Origin: Chitinophagaceae bacterium
GTDB taxonomy: Bacteria > Bacteroidota > Bacteroidia > Chitinophagales > Chitinophagaceae
Direction of reading: 5' to 3'
Length of the DNA: 6,402 bases
Assembly (NCBI GenBank): GCA_030151745.1
Contig: JASLDA010000142.1
Span: 1-6,402, forward strand
Below are positions 1 through 6,140 of the stretch, piece by piece. How positions within the stretch are numbered: position 1 is the first letter of the stretch; each line of letters opens with the position of its first letter. A model generated the notes under the pieces. That model saw nothing but the letters and a program-made list of their open reading frames with translations, did not search any database and was not told where the DNA came from. The position numbers and the translations under genes are program-made.

Positions 1-165
1 AATTATGTCATCGTCTACAACGGTCCGCACGACCTGCAGGTGGCTCAGGTGAAGATCCTGCGTGACGGCCCCGTCAATACCTTCATTACCTCCGGCGTCA
101 CTCCCGGACAGCATGTGGTTACGAAGTTCCAGAACCTCCTCTTTACCCAGCTCACCGGCAACTGA
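1..165 (+). CDS. Periplasmic adaptor subunit of RND efflux pump, C-terminal end (partial)
   Basis: The first base is in frame 1 and an open frame of 54 codons runs to a TGA at 163-165; the start lies upstream of the window. The visible peptide begins NYVIVYNGPHDLQVAQV and contains ITSGVTPGQHVVTK. This resembles the last beta-strand domain of HlyD/CzcB-type membrane fusion proteins, where a short strand is followed by a 'GL.PGe.VV..' turn and a final hydrophobic helix (here QNLLFTQLTGN). Such proteins join an inner-membrane RND pump to an outer-membrane channel. The next gene on the same strand, 155 bases on, is a CzcA-type pump, which is the expected operon partner. The family call rests on a short fragment plus context; the metal cannot be read from it. 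Confidence 0.75.
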   Translation, partial: NYVIVYNGPHDLQVAQVKILRDGPVNTFITSGVTPGQHVVTKFQNLLFTQLTGN

Positions 166-292
166 GCCCGGTTCAGCCTTTAACCAAATACCAGAACCGA
201 TCCGGTCATATCGTATGAAGCGCAAGCCAGCTCCCGCAGCCGGTCCGGCACATCTTCGATCTGCGATCCCGGATCTCAAATGGTAAACGTCC

Positions 293-312
293 CGGCTCCA
301 GCACCGGGGCCG
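293..312 (+). promoter_or_regulatory. Short hairpin just ahead of the czcA-like start codon
   Basis: Bases 293-299 (CGGCTCC) can pair with 306-312 (GGGGCCG) as a 7-bp stem with one G-U pair and a 6-base loop. The stem ends 8 bases before the ATG at 321, leaving an A-rich AAAGCACC spacer. It could affect translation initiation in a group that does not rely on Shine-Dalgarno pairing, but in GC-rich DNA it could be chance. The rest of the 155-base gap (166-320) shows no convincing promoter. Confidence 0.25.
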
Positions 313-320
313 AAAGCACC

Positions 321-1907
321 ATGAACAAGTTCATCCGATCCATAATACAGTTTTCACTGCGGCACCGCTATTTCGTCTTCTTCATGACGGCCGTGCTCGC
401 AGTCATCGGCTATGTCTGCTACCGCAACACGCCGATCGAGACCTTCCCGGACGTGACCAATACGCAGATCATCATCATCACGCAATGGCCGGGGCGCAGC
501 GCGGAAGAGGTGGAGAAGTTCGTCACCATCCCCCTGGAAACGACGCTCAATTCCGTCCAGGGCAAGACCAATCTGCGGAGCACGTCCTCCTTCGGGCTCT
601 CCTACGTGAGGCTCATCTTCGACGACAATATCGACGATGCCTTCGCCCGGCAGCAGGTCTTCAGCCGCATCAACGATGCAGACCTGCCGGACGGCATCAA
701 GCCGGAAGTGCAGCCGCCCTACGGCCCCACCGGCGAAATCTACCGCTATACGCTCCAGAGCAAGACCAAAAGCATCCTCGATCTCAATACCATCCAGGAA
801 TGGGTGCTCGACCGCGCCTTCAAATCGGTGCCCGGCGTTGCGGACGTAAACACCTTCAGCGGCGGCGAAAAGATCTACGAGATCCGCGTCAATCCGAACA
901 ATATCAACAATTACGGGCTGACCCCGCTGGACGTTTACAATGCAGTTGCGCGCAGCAATATCAACGTAGGCGGCGATGTGCTGGAGCGCAACGGCCAGGC
1001 CTTTATCGTACGCGGCATCGGCCTGCTGAACAATGTGGACGAGATCCGCAATATCATCGTGACCAAGCTCAACGGCGTGCCGATCCTGGTCAAGAATATC
1101 GCGACCGTCGAGATCACCGAGAAGCCGCGCCTGGGGCAGGTTCACCTCGATCACCAGGACGATGTCGTCGAAGGCATCGTGGTCATGCGCAAGGGCGAGA
1201 ATGCCGAACAGGTGCTGCAGCGCATCCATGAAAAGGTGGACGAGCTGAATACCAGCGTGCTGCCCAAGGATGTGAAGATCGTGCCCTTCTACGACCGCAC
1301 GAACCTGATGGAGCTGGCCACGCATACCGTGATCCACAATCTCATCGAAGGCATCGTGCTGGTGACGCTGATCGTGCTCATCTTCATGGCCGACTGGCGC
1401 ACGACGCTCATCGTGGGCATCATCGTGCCGCTGGCCCTGCTCTTCGCCTTCATGTGCATGCGCCTGAAAGGCATGACCGCGAACCTGCTTTCCATGGGCG
1501 CGGTCGACTTCGGGATCATCATCGACGGCGCCGTGGTGATGGTGGAAGGGCTGTTCGTAGCCCTGGACCACCGGGCGCGGGAAGTGGGTATGGAGCGCTT
1601 CAACAAGCTGGCGAAGCTGGGCCTGTTCAAGAATGTGGGCTCGGAAATGGGCAAGGCGATCTTCTTCAGCAAGCTCATCATCCTGACCTGCCTCGTGCCG
1701 ATCTTCGCTTTCCAGAAGGTGGAGGGCAAGATGTTCTCCCCCCTGGCCTATACGCTGGGCTTCGCATTGCTCGGGGCGCTGATCTATACGCTTACGCTCG
1801 TGCCCGCGTTCTCCAGCGTGCTGCTGCGGAAGAACGTCCGCGAGAAGCATAACGTGGTTGTGGAGTTCTTCGAAAAGAACGTCACGCGCATGTTCCGCAA
1901 GAAATGA
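321..1907 (+). CDS. czcA: CzcA-type heavy-metal RND efflux pump, N-terminal half (ends at in-frame TGA)
   Basis: This is the first half of an inner-membrane proton-driven heavy-metal exporter of the CusA/CzcA (HME-RND) family. TM1 lies at about residues 15-34. A periplasmic porter domain follows, with ETFPDVTN, a GRSAEEVEK segment, and PYGPTGEIYRY near residue 135. TM2-TM6 lie at about 341-357, 361-381, 389-411, 446-464 and 474-502. TM4 carries DFGIIIDGAVVMVE with D396, D402 and E409, in the same spacing as the proton-relay acidic residues of CzcA; this suits divalent cations (Zn, Co, Cd class) more than Cu/Ag pumps. The protein stops at residue 528, whereas family members have about 1,040 residues. 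The stop is a TGA in the cytoplasmic linker after TM6, and the same frame continues as the second half. The start at 321 gives the usual MNKFI.. N-terminus. Alternatives are a nonsense-inactivated gene, a working two-chain pump, or a sequencing error. Confidence 0.88.
   Translation: MNKFIRSIIQFSLRHRYFVFFMTAVLAVIGYVCYRNTPIETFPDVTNTQIIIITQWPGRSAEEVEKFVTIPLETTLNSVQGKTNLRSTSSFGLSYVRLIFDDNIDDAFARQQVFSRINDADLPDGIKPEVQPPYGPTGEIYRYTLQSKTKSILDLNTIQEWVLDRAFKSVPGVADVNTFSGGEKIYEIRVNPNNINNYGLTPLDVYNAVARSNINVGGDVLERNGQAFIVRGIGLLNNVDEIRNIIVTKLNGVPILVKNIATVEITEKPRLGQVHLDHQDDVVEGIVVMRKGENAEQVLQRIHEKVDELNTSVLPKDVKIVPFYDRTNLMELATHTVIHNLIEGIVLVTLIVLIFMADWRTTLIVGIIVPLALLFAFMCMRLKGMTANLLSMGAVDFGIIIDGAVVMVEGLFVALDHRAREVGMERFNKLAKLGLFKNVGSEMGKAIFFSKLIILTCLVPIFAFQKVEGKMFSPLAYTLGFALLGALIYTLTLVPAFSSVLLRKNVREKHNVVVEFFEKNVTRMFRKK
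1905..1907 (+). other. In-frame TGA interrupting the czcA-like reading frame
   Basis: The codons run CGC AAG AAA TGA GCA AAT CAG AAG CTC AGC ATG. The TGA is in the same frame as both flanking halves, since 321, 1905 and 1926 are all multiples of 3, so no indel is involved. Counting through it, 321-3473 gives 1,050 codon positions plus the final stop, which is normal CzcA length. A single base change would restore a sense codon, for example TGG (Trp). TGA also acts as the normal terminator of the adaptor, the pump C-half, the small membrane protein and korB, so reassignment of TGA is not supported. Confidence 0.9.
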
Positions 1908-1925
1908 GCAAATCAGAAGCTCAGC

Positions 1926-3473
1926 ATGCTGATCGCGGTCGGCGCTATGATCGTGTCCTTCGGCTCGGCCAAGCTGCTCGGCAGCGAGTTCCTGCCGGAG
2001 CTGGACGAAGGCGCCCTCTGGGTGAAGGGCCAGCTGCCGATGAGCTCCTCGCTGGAGGAAAGCAACGAGGTGGCCCGAAAGATGATGGATATCATCGAGA
2101 AATTCCCGGAAGTAAAGCACACTATGGCGCAGGTAGGCCGCACCGTCGACGGCACCGATCCAAAGGGCTTCTTCAACGTGGAAATCGCCGTGGATCTGAA
2201 GCTCAAGGACGAATGGCCGAAAGGCATGACCACCGACAAGCTCGTGGATACGCTGAACTCCCAGCTCAGCAAGATCCCCGGTGTGCTATACAACTACAGT
2301 CAGCCCATCCGGGATAACGTGGAAGAAGCGGTGGCCGGCGTCCCGGCCTCGCTCGCGGTGAAGATCTTCGGTCCCGACTTCAGGCAGCTGGATACCCTTG
2401 CCGACCAGGTGATGGCGCAGTTGAAGACCGTACAGGGCGTAGAAGACTTGGGTGTGCTCCGCAACCTCGGCCAGCCGGAGTTCCACATCGAGCTGAACCA
2501 GGAAAAGATGGCGCAGTACGGCGTATCGATCGCCGACGCGAATGCCGTGATCGAAATGGCGATCGGCGGTAAGGCGGCGACCCAGCTTTACGAAGGCGAG
2601 CGCAAGTTTGATATCCGCGTCCGCTACGATAAGGAGTACCGCAACACCCAGGAAAAGATCTCCGAGCTCATGGTGCCGACCCAGGACGGCACGCGCATCC
2701 CGATCCGCGAGATCAGCGATATCAAGACCCTGACGGGCCCTTCCTTCGTGTACCGCGACAACAACGCGCGCTATATCCCGGTGAAGTTCTCCGTGCGCGG
2801 CCGGGACCTCGGCAGCACCGTTGCCGAAGCGCAGAAGAAAGTGGCGCAGATGGTGAAGCTGCCCGAAGGCTACCGCATGAGCTGGAACGGCGAGTTTGAA
2901 AATGCGCAGCGCGCCGGCAACACGCTTGCCAACGTGGTTCCGCTCTGCCTGCTGGGCATCTTCCTCATTCTTTTCATCACCTTCGGAAATGTGAAGGACG
3001 CCGTGCTCACGATCATGAACGTTCCCTTCGCGCTGATCGGAGGTATCCTGGCGCTGCATATCACCGGCATGAACTTCAGCATCTCCGCGGGTATCGGCTT
3101 CATCGCGCTGTTCGGCGTCTGCATCCAGAACGGGGTGATCCTGATCTCCGTATTCCGCAAGAATCTCGAAGCCAAGATGCCGCTGACGGAAGCCATCGAA
3201 AAGGGTGTGTCCACACGCGTACGCCCGGTGGTGATGACGGCGCTGATGGCCGCCATCGGCCTGCTCCCGGCCGCGGTCTCCACCGGCATCGGCTCGGAGA
3301 CCCAGAAGCCGCTGGCGATCGTGGTGATCGGGGGCCTCGTGACCTCCACCCTTCTTACGCTGCTGATCCTGCCGGTAATCTACGCGCGGGTCTACAACCT
3401 GATGCACAAGCGGGCAAACCGCAGGCTGCTGCGCAAAGCGGGCGTTATAAGCCGGCCGCCTTTAGATAACTGA
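1926..3473 (+). CDS. czcA: CzcA-type heavy-metal RND efflux pump, C-terminal half
   Basis: This is the second half of the interrupted pump. From the first ATG after the TGA it encodes 515 residues. TM7 starts at residue 1 (MLIAVGAMIVS), followed by the family motif GSEFLPELDEGALWV. The second porter/docking domain contains GVPASLAVKIFGPD and GGKAATQLYEGERKFD. TM8-TM12 lie at about 336-353, 359-379, 387-411, 433-453 and 461-486, with the conserved GFIALFGVCIQNGVI and IGSETQKPLAIVVIGG segments. The domain set is complete to a normal C-terminus, with no further frameshift or stop. If translation restarts at 1926, 18 bases after the TGA, the chain would begin inside TM7 without the flanking ANQKLS residues; no Shine-Dalgarno site is visible, and termination-reinitiation coupling would be needed. 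Otherwise it is the untranslated remainder of a pseudogene. The second half looks as well conserved as the first, which suggests a recent stop or continuing function. Confidence 0.82.
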   Translation: MLIAVGAMIVSFGSAKLLGSEFLPELDEGALWVKGQLPMSSSLEESNEVARKMMDIIEKFPEVKHTMAQVGRTVDGTDPKGFFNVEIAVDLKLKDEWPKGMTTDKLVDTLNSQLSKIPGVLYNYSQPIRDNVEEAVAGVPASLAVKIFGPDFRQLDTLADQVMAQLKTVQGVEDLGVLRNLGQPEFHIELNQEKMAQYGVSIADANAVIEMAIGGKAATQLYEGERKFDIRVRYDKEYRNTQEKISELMVPTQDGTRIPIREISDIKTLTGPSFVYRDNNARYIPVKFSVRGRDLGSTVAEAQKKVAQMVKLPEGYRMSWNGEFENAQRAGNTLANVVPLCLLGIFLILFITFGNVKDAVLTIMNVPFALIGGILALHITGMNFSISAGIGFIALFGVCIQNGVILISVFRKNLEAKMPLTEAIEKGVSTRVRPVVMTALMAAIGLLPAAVSTGIGSETQKPLAIVVIGGLVTSTLLTLLILPVIYARVYNLMHKRANRRLLRKAGVISRPPLDN

Positions 3474-3500
3474 TCCATCCTGGTGTTAAAAACGGCCGCA

Positions 3501-3574
3501 GGTCCTCACGATCCTCTCAATTGGCCCGGATTTCGCTCTATGAAAGACGGGCCAATTGACGATCGCTGAGGATC
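3501..3574. terminator. Long imperfect hairpin downstream of the pump; possible terminator or palindromic repeat
   Basis: Bases 3517-3528 (TCAATTGGCCCG) and 3548-3559 are perfect 12-base inverted repeats. The pairing extends outward after small bulges: 3509-3513 (CGATC) with 3561-3565, then 3503-3508 (TCCTCA) with 3567-3572. It extends inward as TTTC (3531-3534) with GAAA (3542-3545) around a 7-base loop. A TTTTG follows at 3579-3583, but there is no true T-tract. It lies between the pump stop (3473) and the next start (3683). It could end the efflux operon on either strand, or be a copy of a small palindromic repeat; the near-symmetric multi-tier stem is longer than a typical intrinsic terminator. 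Confidence 0.5.
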
Positions 3575-3682
3575 TGCGTTTTGTTACATGGACATTGCCA
3601 ACCGGCGTCGCCGGGCCGGCAGCCCTGTCGTGGACGGAACACAGCATGGCGAAGCAACTCTCTCATCCAAAGACTCCCGACC

Positions 3683-3985
3683 ATGGCCGAACAAGCGCGC
3701 TCCCCGCATGTACTGAATGCGGCGTCAAACCTGATGGGTATCTGCCTTATCATCCAGACCTCGATCCGGGTGCTGGGCTACAGCAGCAAAAGCTATATCG
3801 ACGAGTGTACGGCGGTGGCGACCTGCATCTTCATGCTTGCCTGCCTGTTCTCCTACCTGGCGATCCGCAACAGCGATCCCCGCCGGAGCCTGCGCCTGGA
3901 ACGGATCGCGGACATCTTCTTCCTCCTGGGACTCGTGCTGCTATGCGGAATGGTGGTGGCGATATCGTTCCTGGAGCTGGTTTGA
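3683..3985 (+). CDS. Small three-helix membrane protein of unknown function
   Basis: The protein has 100 residues from ATG at 3683 to TGA at 3983-3985. It shows three hydrophobic stretches: about residues 14-32 (around LMGICLIIQTS), 43-61 (ATCIFMLACLFSYL) and 75-97 (IADIFFLLGLVLLCGMVV). Charged loops lie between them: SKSYIDE, and a basic NSDPRRSLRLER that probably faces the cytoplasm. The frame stays open upstream to an ATG at 3581, but those extra 34 residues are Arg/Pro/Ser-rich and overlap the spacer near the hairpin, so the MAEQARSPHVLNAASN start is preferred. I do not recognise a named family. The hydrophobic pattern and clean helix-loop alternation argue for a real gene. It is the last plus-strand gene before the convergent thyA. 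Confidence 0.65.
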   Translation: MAEQARSPHVLNAASNLMGICLIIQTSIRVLGYSSKSYIDECTAVATCIFMLACLFSYLAIRNSDPRRSLRLERIADIFFLLGLVLLCGMVVAISFLELV

Positions 3986-4025
3986 GAATTGGTGAATTGG
4001 TGAATTGGTGAATTGGTGAATTCAC
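3986..4025. repeat. Octamer tandem repeat (GAATTGGT x4) ending in a palindrome
   Basis: Four perfect head-to-tail copies of GAATTGGT occupy 3986-4017, starting at the base directly after the TGA of the small membrane protein gene. A partial fifth unit runs into a perfect 10-base palindrome, GTGAATTCAC (4016-4025). The array lies in the 107-base gap between two convergent genes. Unit length and identity suggest slippage-prone simple-sequence DNA, so copy number may vary between strains. As the unit is not a multiple of 3 and follows the stop, it would not alter the protein. Confidence 0.9.
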
Positions 4026-4065
4026 TTAGCATAGACAATGGGAGGGAATGAGGGGTTGTGCCTGG

Positions 4066-4082
4066 GCCGGGCATATGCCGGC
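4066..4082. terminator. Small hairpin between convergent genes, possible thyA terminator
   Basis: GCCGG (4066-4070) pairs with CCGGC (4078-4082) around a 7-base loop. It starts 10 bases past the thyA stop, reading on the minus strand. No T-run follows on either strand, so an intrinsic terminator is only a possibility. Confidence 0.3.
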
Positions 4083-4092
4083 GACAACTTTC

Positions 4093-4905
4093 CTACACGG
4101 CCACCGGCGCCTTGATATGCGGCTCGGCTATGTAATTCTCCAGCTGGAAGTCCTCGAACTTAAAGCCGAAGATGTCCTTCACCTCCGGATTGATACGCAT
4201 CGTGGGCAGGACGTGCGGCGTACGCGTAAGCTGGAGCTTCGCCTGCTCCATATGGTTCGAGTATAGGTGCACGTCACCGAAAGTATGGATGAACTCCCCG
4301 TACCCGAGTCCGCAGACCTGCGCGATCATCATGGTCAGCAGGGCGTAGGATGCTATATTGAACGGCACGCCGAGAAAGACATCCGCGCTGCGCTGATAGA
4401 GCTGGCAGGAAAGCTTGCCCGGAGCGCCGTTCGTGCCCGGCGTCACGTAAAACTGGAAGAGCGCGTGGCAGGGGCTCAGGGCCATCTGCGGCAGCTCGGC
4501 CACGTTCCAGGCGGAGACGATCAGGCGGCGGCTGTCGGGGTTCTTTCTGATCTCGTTCACCAGCCAGCTGATCTGGTCGTGAGTCGTGCCGTCGGCGCCG
4601 GTCCAGCTGCGCCATTGGTGGCCATAGACGGGTCCCAGCTCGCCGTTCGCATCCGCCCATTCGTCCCAGATCTTCACGCCGTGCTCCTTCAGATACGCGA
4701 TATTGGTTTCGCCCTTCAGGAACCACAGCAGCTCGTGGATGATGCTCTTCAGGTGCAACTTCTTCGTCGTCAGCAGGGGAAAACCTTCCGCCAGGTCGAA
4801 GCGCATCTGGTACCCGAAGCAGGAGATCGTACCGGTGCCGGTGCGATCCGATTTATGAACGCCGGTGTCGATGATATGACGGAGAAGATTCAGATACTGC
4901 TGCAT
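4093..4905 (-). CDS. thyA: Thymidylate synthase
   Basis: A cytoplasmic enzyme that methylates dUMP to dTMP using 5,10-methylene-tetrahydrofolate, giving dihydrofolate; it supplies thymine for DNA. The 270-residue protein has all the hallmark residues: R21 (SDRTGTGT), LLTTKK at 45-49, HELLWFLKGETN, the DEW..GELGPVYGHQWRSW block (81-101), R126-R127, catalytic Cys146 in SPCHALFQF, R172 (YQRSADVFLG), D175, N183 in PFNIASYALL, and D211/H213/Y215 in GDVHLYSNH. Numbering up to Cys146 equals that of the E. coli enzyme; afterwards it is shifted by 6 because of a short insert after FYV (about 155-162). The family is usually near 264 residues. The start at 4905 gives the normal MQQYLNLLRHI N-terminus and the stop is TAG. 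It is convergent with the small membrane protein and divergent from korB. No folate reductase gene is adjacent. Confidence 0.98.
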   Translation of the reverse strand: MQQYLNLLRHIIDTGVHKSDRTGTGTISCFGYQMRFDLAEGFPLLTTKKLHLKSIIHELLWFLKGETNIAYLKEHGVKIWDEWADANGELGPVYGHQWRSWTGADGTTHDQISWLVNEIRKNPDSRRLIVSAWNVAELPQMALSPCHALFQFYVTPGTNGAPGKLSCQLYQRSADVFLGVPFNIASYALLTMMIAQVCGLGYGEFIHTFGDVHLYSNHMEQAKLQLTRTPHVLPTMRINPEVKDIFGFKFEDFQLENYIAEPHIKAPVAV

Positions 4906-4912
4906 GAGAGCC

Positions 4913-4920
4913 CAAAAATA
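4913..4920 (-). promoter_or_regulatory. Candidate Bacteroidota -7 element for thyA (TATTTTTG)
   Basis: On the minus strand, TATTTTTG fits the TAnnTTTG element of the Bacteroidota primary sigma factor. It ends only 7 bases before the thyA ATG, so the transcript would be leaderless or nearly so. No TTG/TTTG -33 element is seen at the usual distance of about 20 bases. A small palindrome, CCCGGAACCGGG, lies just upstream (4926-4937) and could be an operator. Confidence 0.4.
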
Positions 4921-5051
4921 CGAAGCCCGGAACCGGGATCTTCAGGATCCGATGGATTGTCGAAGGCGCCGATCACTACATATTATAGCCTCTTTAGCAT
5001 TTTAATACATGCATTCTTCCGGATTGGCCGGCAGCTCCGGGGCTTGGAACG

Positions 5052-5059
5052 TAACTTTG
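5052..5059 (+). promoter_or_regulatory. Candidate Bacteroidota -7 element for korB (TAACTTTG)
   Basis: TAACTTTG matches TAnnTTTG exactly and ends 24 bases before the preferred korB ATG at 5084, giving a plausible leader of about 15-20 bases. The nearest upstream TTG (5024-5026) is 25 bases away, longer than the usual spacing, so the -33 element is weak or absent. An AT-rich tract at 4978-5010 separates it from the thyA promoter. Confidence 0.45.
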
Positions 5060-5083
5060 CGGCCTCTATTGATTTTTTTCGAG

Positions 5084-6112
5084 ATGAATGATACGATGAC
5101 GCCGCTGACGGCCAAGGATTTCGCTACCGATCAGGAAGTACGCTGGTGTCCGGGCTGCGGCGACTATTCCATCCTGGCCCAGGTTCAGAAAGTGCTGCCG
5201 CAGATCGGCGTCCCGCGTGAAAACATCGTGATCGTTTCCGGCATCGGCTGCTCGTCCCGCTTTCCTTATTATACGAATACCTATGGCATGCACTCCATCC
5301 ACGGACGTGCAACCGCGATCGCCTCAGGTCTCAAGGCCACCCGCCCGGAGCTGAGCGTCTGGATCGTCACGGGCGACGGCGACGGCCTGAGCATCGGCGG
5401 CAATCACACCATCCACCTGCTGCGCCGCAACTTCGATGTGAACGTGCTGCTCTTCAACAACCAGATCTACGGTCTGACGAAGGGGCAGTATTCTCCCACC
5501 TCGGAAGAGCGCAAGGTGACCAAGAGCACTCCCCTGGGCTCCCTGGACCACCCCTTCAATCCCCTGGCCCTGGCCCTGGGCGCAGATGCCAGCTTCATAG
5601 CCCGGAGTATGGACCGCGATCCGAAACACCTGCAGGCCATGCTGCTGCGCGCGAACGCCCATAAGGGCTCTTCTTTCCTGGAGATCTACCAGAACTGCAA
5701 CATCTTCAACGACGGGGCTTTCGAGGTATTCACGGAAAAAGCTTCCAAGGCGGAACAGGCCCTGTTCCTGGAGCAAGGGCAGCCGCTGCGTTACGGCGCG
5801 GAGGGCAATAAGGGCATCCGTCTCGATAGCTACAAGCCGCAGATCGTCGATCTGGGCGAGGGCCGTTTCAGCGCCGAAGATCTCTGGATACACGACGAAA
5901 CCGATTTTTTCAAGGCCCAGATCCTGACCCGCTTCTTCGACAACCCGTCCGACCCCGTGCATCTGCCGCGGCCTTTCGGCGTATTCTATGCCGGCAGCCG
6001 TCCCTGCTACGAAGACCAGATGGAGCTCCAGATCGAAGAAGCCCTGGCCACCCGCGGCATAGGCGACCTGGACAAGCTGCTGCAGGGAAAAGAGACCTGG
6101 GAGATCGTCTGA
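5084..6112 (+). CDS. korB: 2-oxoacid:ferredoxin oxidoreductase, beta subunit (2-oxoglutarate type)
   Basis: This is the thiamine-diphosphate-binding subunit of an enzyme that oxidatively decarboxylates a 2-oxoacid (probably 2-oxoglutarate) to acyl-CoA and CO2 and reduces ferredoxin; it links the TCA cycle to low-potential electrons in the cytoplasm. The 342 residues show WCPGCGDYSIL (C22, C25), GIGCSSRFPYY (C56), HGRATAIASGLK, the TPP/Mg motif GDGDGLSIGGNH (97-108) with LFNNQIYG (123-130), LTKGQYSPTS, and IYQNCNIFNDGAFE (C205). The four cysteines match the [4Fe-4S] ligands of this family. A C-terminal extension of about 120 residues is typical of the long-form beta subunits. The frame is open from an ATG at 5009, but that would place the AT-rich promoter region and the -7 element inside the gene; MNDTMTPLTAKDF at 5084 (or the ATG at 5096) is preferred. 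The partner alpha subunit, normally adjacent, is not in the window. 2-oxoglutarate is chosen over pyruvate by overall resemblance, not by a decisive residue. Confidence 0.93.
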   Translation: MNDTMTPLTAKDFATDQEVRWCPGCGDYSILAQVQKVLPQIGVPRENIVIVSGIGCSSRFPYYTNTYGMHSIHGRATAIASGLKATRPELSVWIVTGDGDGLSIGGNHTIHLLRRNFDVNVLLFNNQIYGLTKGQYSPTSEERKVTKSTPLGSLDHPFNPLALALGADASFIARSMDRDPKHLQAMLLRANAHKGSSFLEIYQNCNIFNDGAFEVFTEKASKAEQALFLEQGQPLRYGAEGNKGIRLDSYKPQIVDLGEGRFSAEDLWIHDETDFFKAQILTRFFDNPSDPVHLPRPFGVFYAGSRPCYEDQMELQIEEALATRGIGDLDKLLQGKETWEIV

Positions 6113-6118
6113 GGCTCG

Positions 6119-6139
6119 TGCCGCAGGCGCCTTGCGGCA
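6119..6139 (+). terminator. Hairpin after korB, candidate terminator
   Basis: TGCCGCA (6119-6125) pairs with TGCGGCA (6133-6139). The stem extends by a G-U and a G-C pair to 9 bp around a CGC loop. It starts 7 bases after the korB stop. Only a short TTT follows (6148-6150), so it is a weak intrinsic terminator at best. Confidence 0.45.
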
Positions 6140-6140
6140 A

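Noticed and set aside
62..286. 74-codon plus-strand frame at the left edge
   Set aside because: It overlaps the adaptor C-terminus out of frame and is Ser/Pro/Arg-rich without motifs.
1905..1907. TGA read as tryptophan by an altered genetic code, or as selenocysteine
   Set aside because: TGA ends the adaptor, the pump C-half, the small membrane protein and korB, so it is a normal stop here. The position is a membrane-protein linker with no redox role, and no convincing SECIS stem-loop follows.
354..2120. 588-codon open frame on the minus strand antisense to the pump
   Set aside because: It is His/Asp/Glu/Arg-rich with no domain or hydrophobic pattern, and mirrors a well-supported pump gene. 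Long antisense frames are expected from GC-rich codon use.
3581..3682. Longer start for the small membrane protein at 3581, and the overlapping frame from 3556
   Set aside because: The upstream residues are Arg/Pro/Ser-rich with no structure, and the 3556 frame lacks the hydrophobic helices.
3986..4025. CRISPR array
   Set aside because: The units are 8 bases, contiguous and without spacers, so this is a simple tandem repeat.
5009..5083. Longer korB start at 5009
   Set aside because: The extra 25 residues do not resemble the family N-terminus, and the region holds the AT-rich promoter and an exact -7 element.
4267..5091. 274-codon plus-strand frame covering thyA and running into the start of korB
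   Set aside because: It is the antisense shadow of thyA, whose conserved residues are unambiguous, and it would overlap the divergent promoter region.
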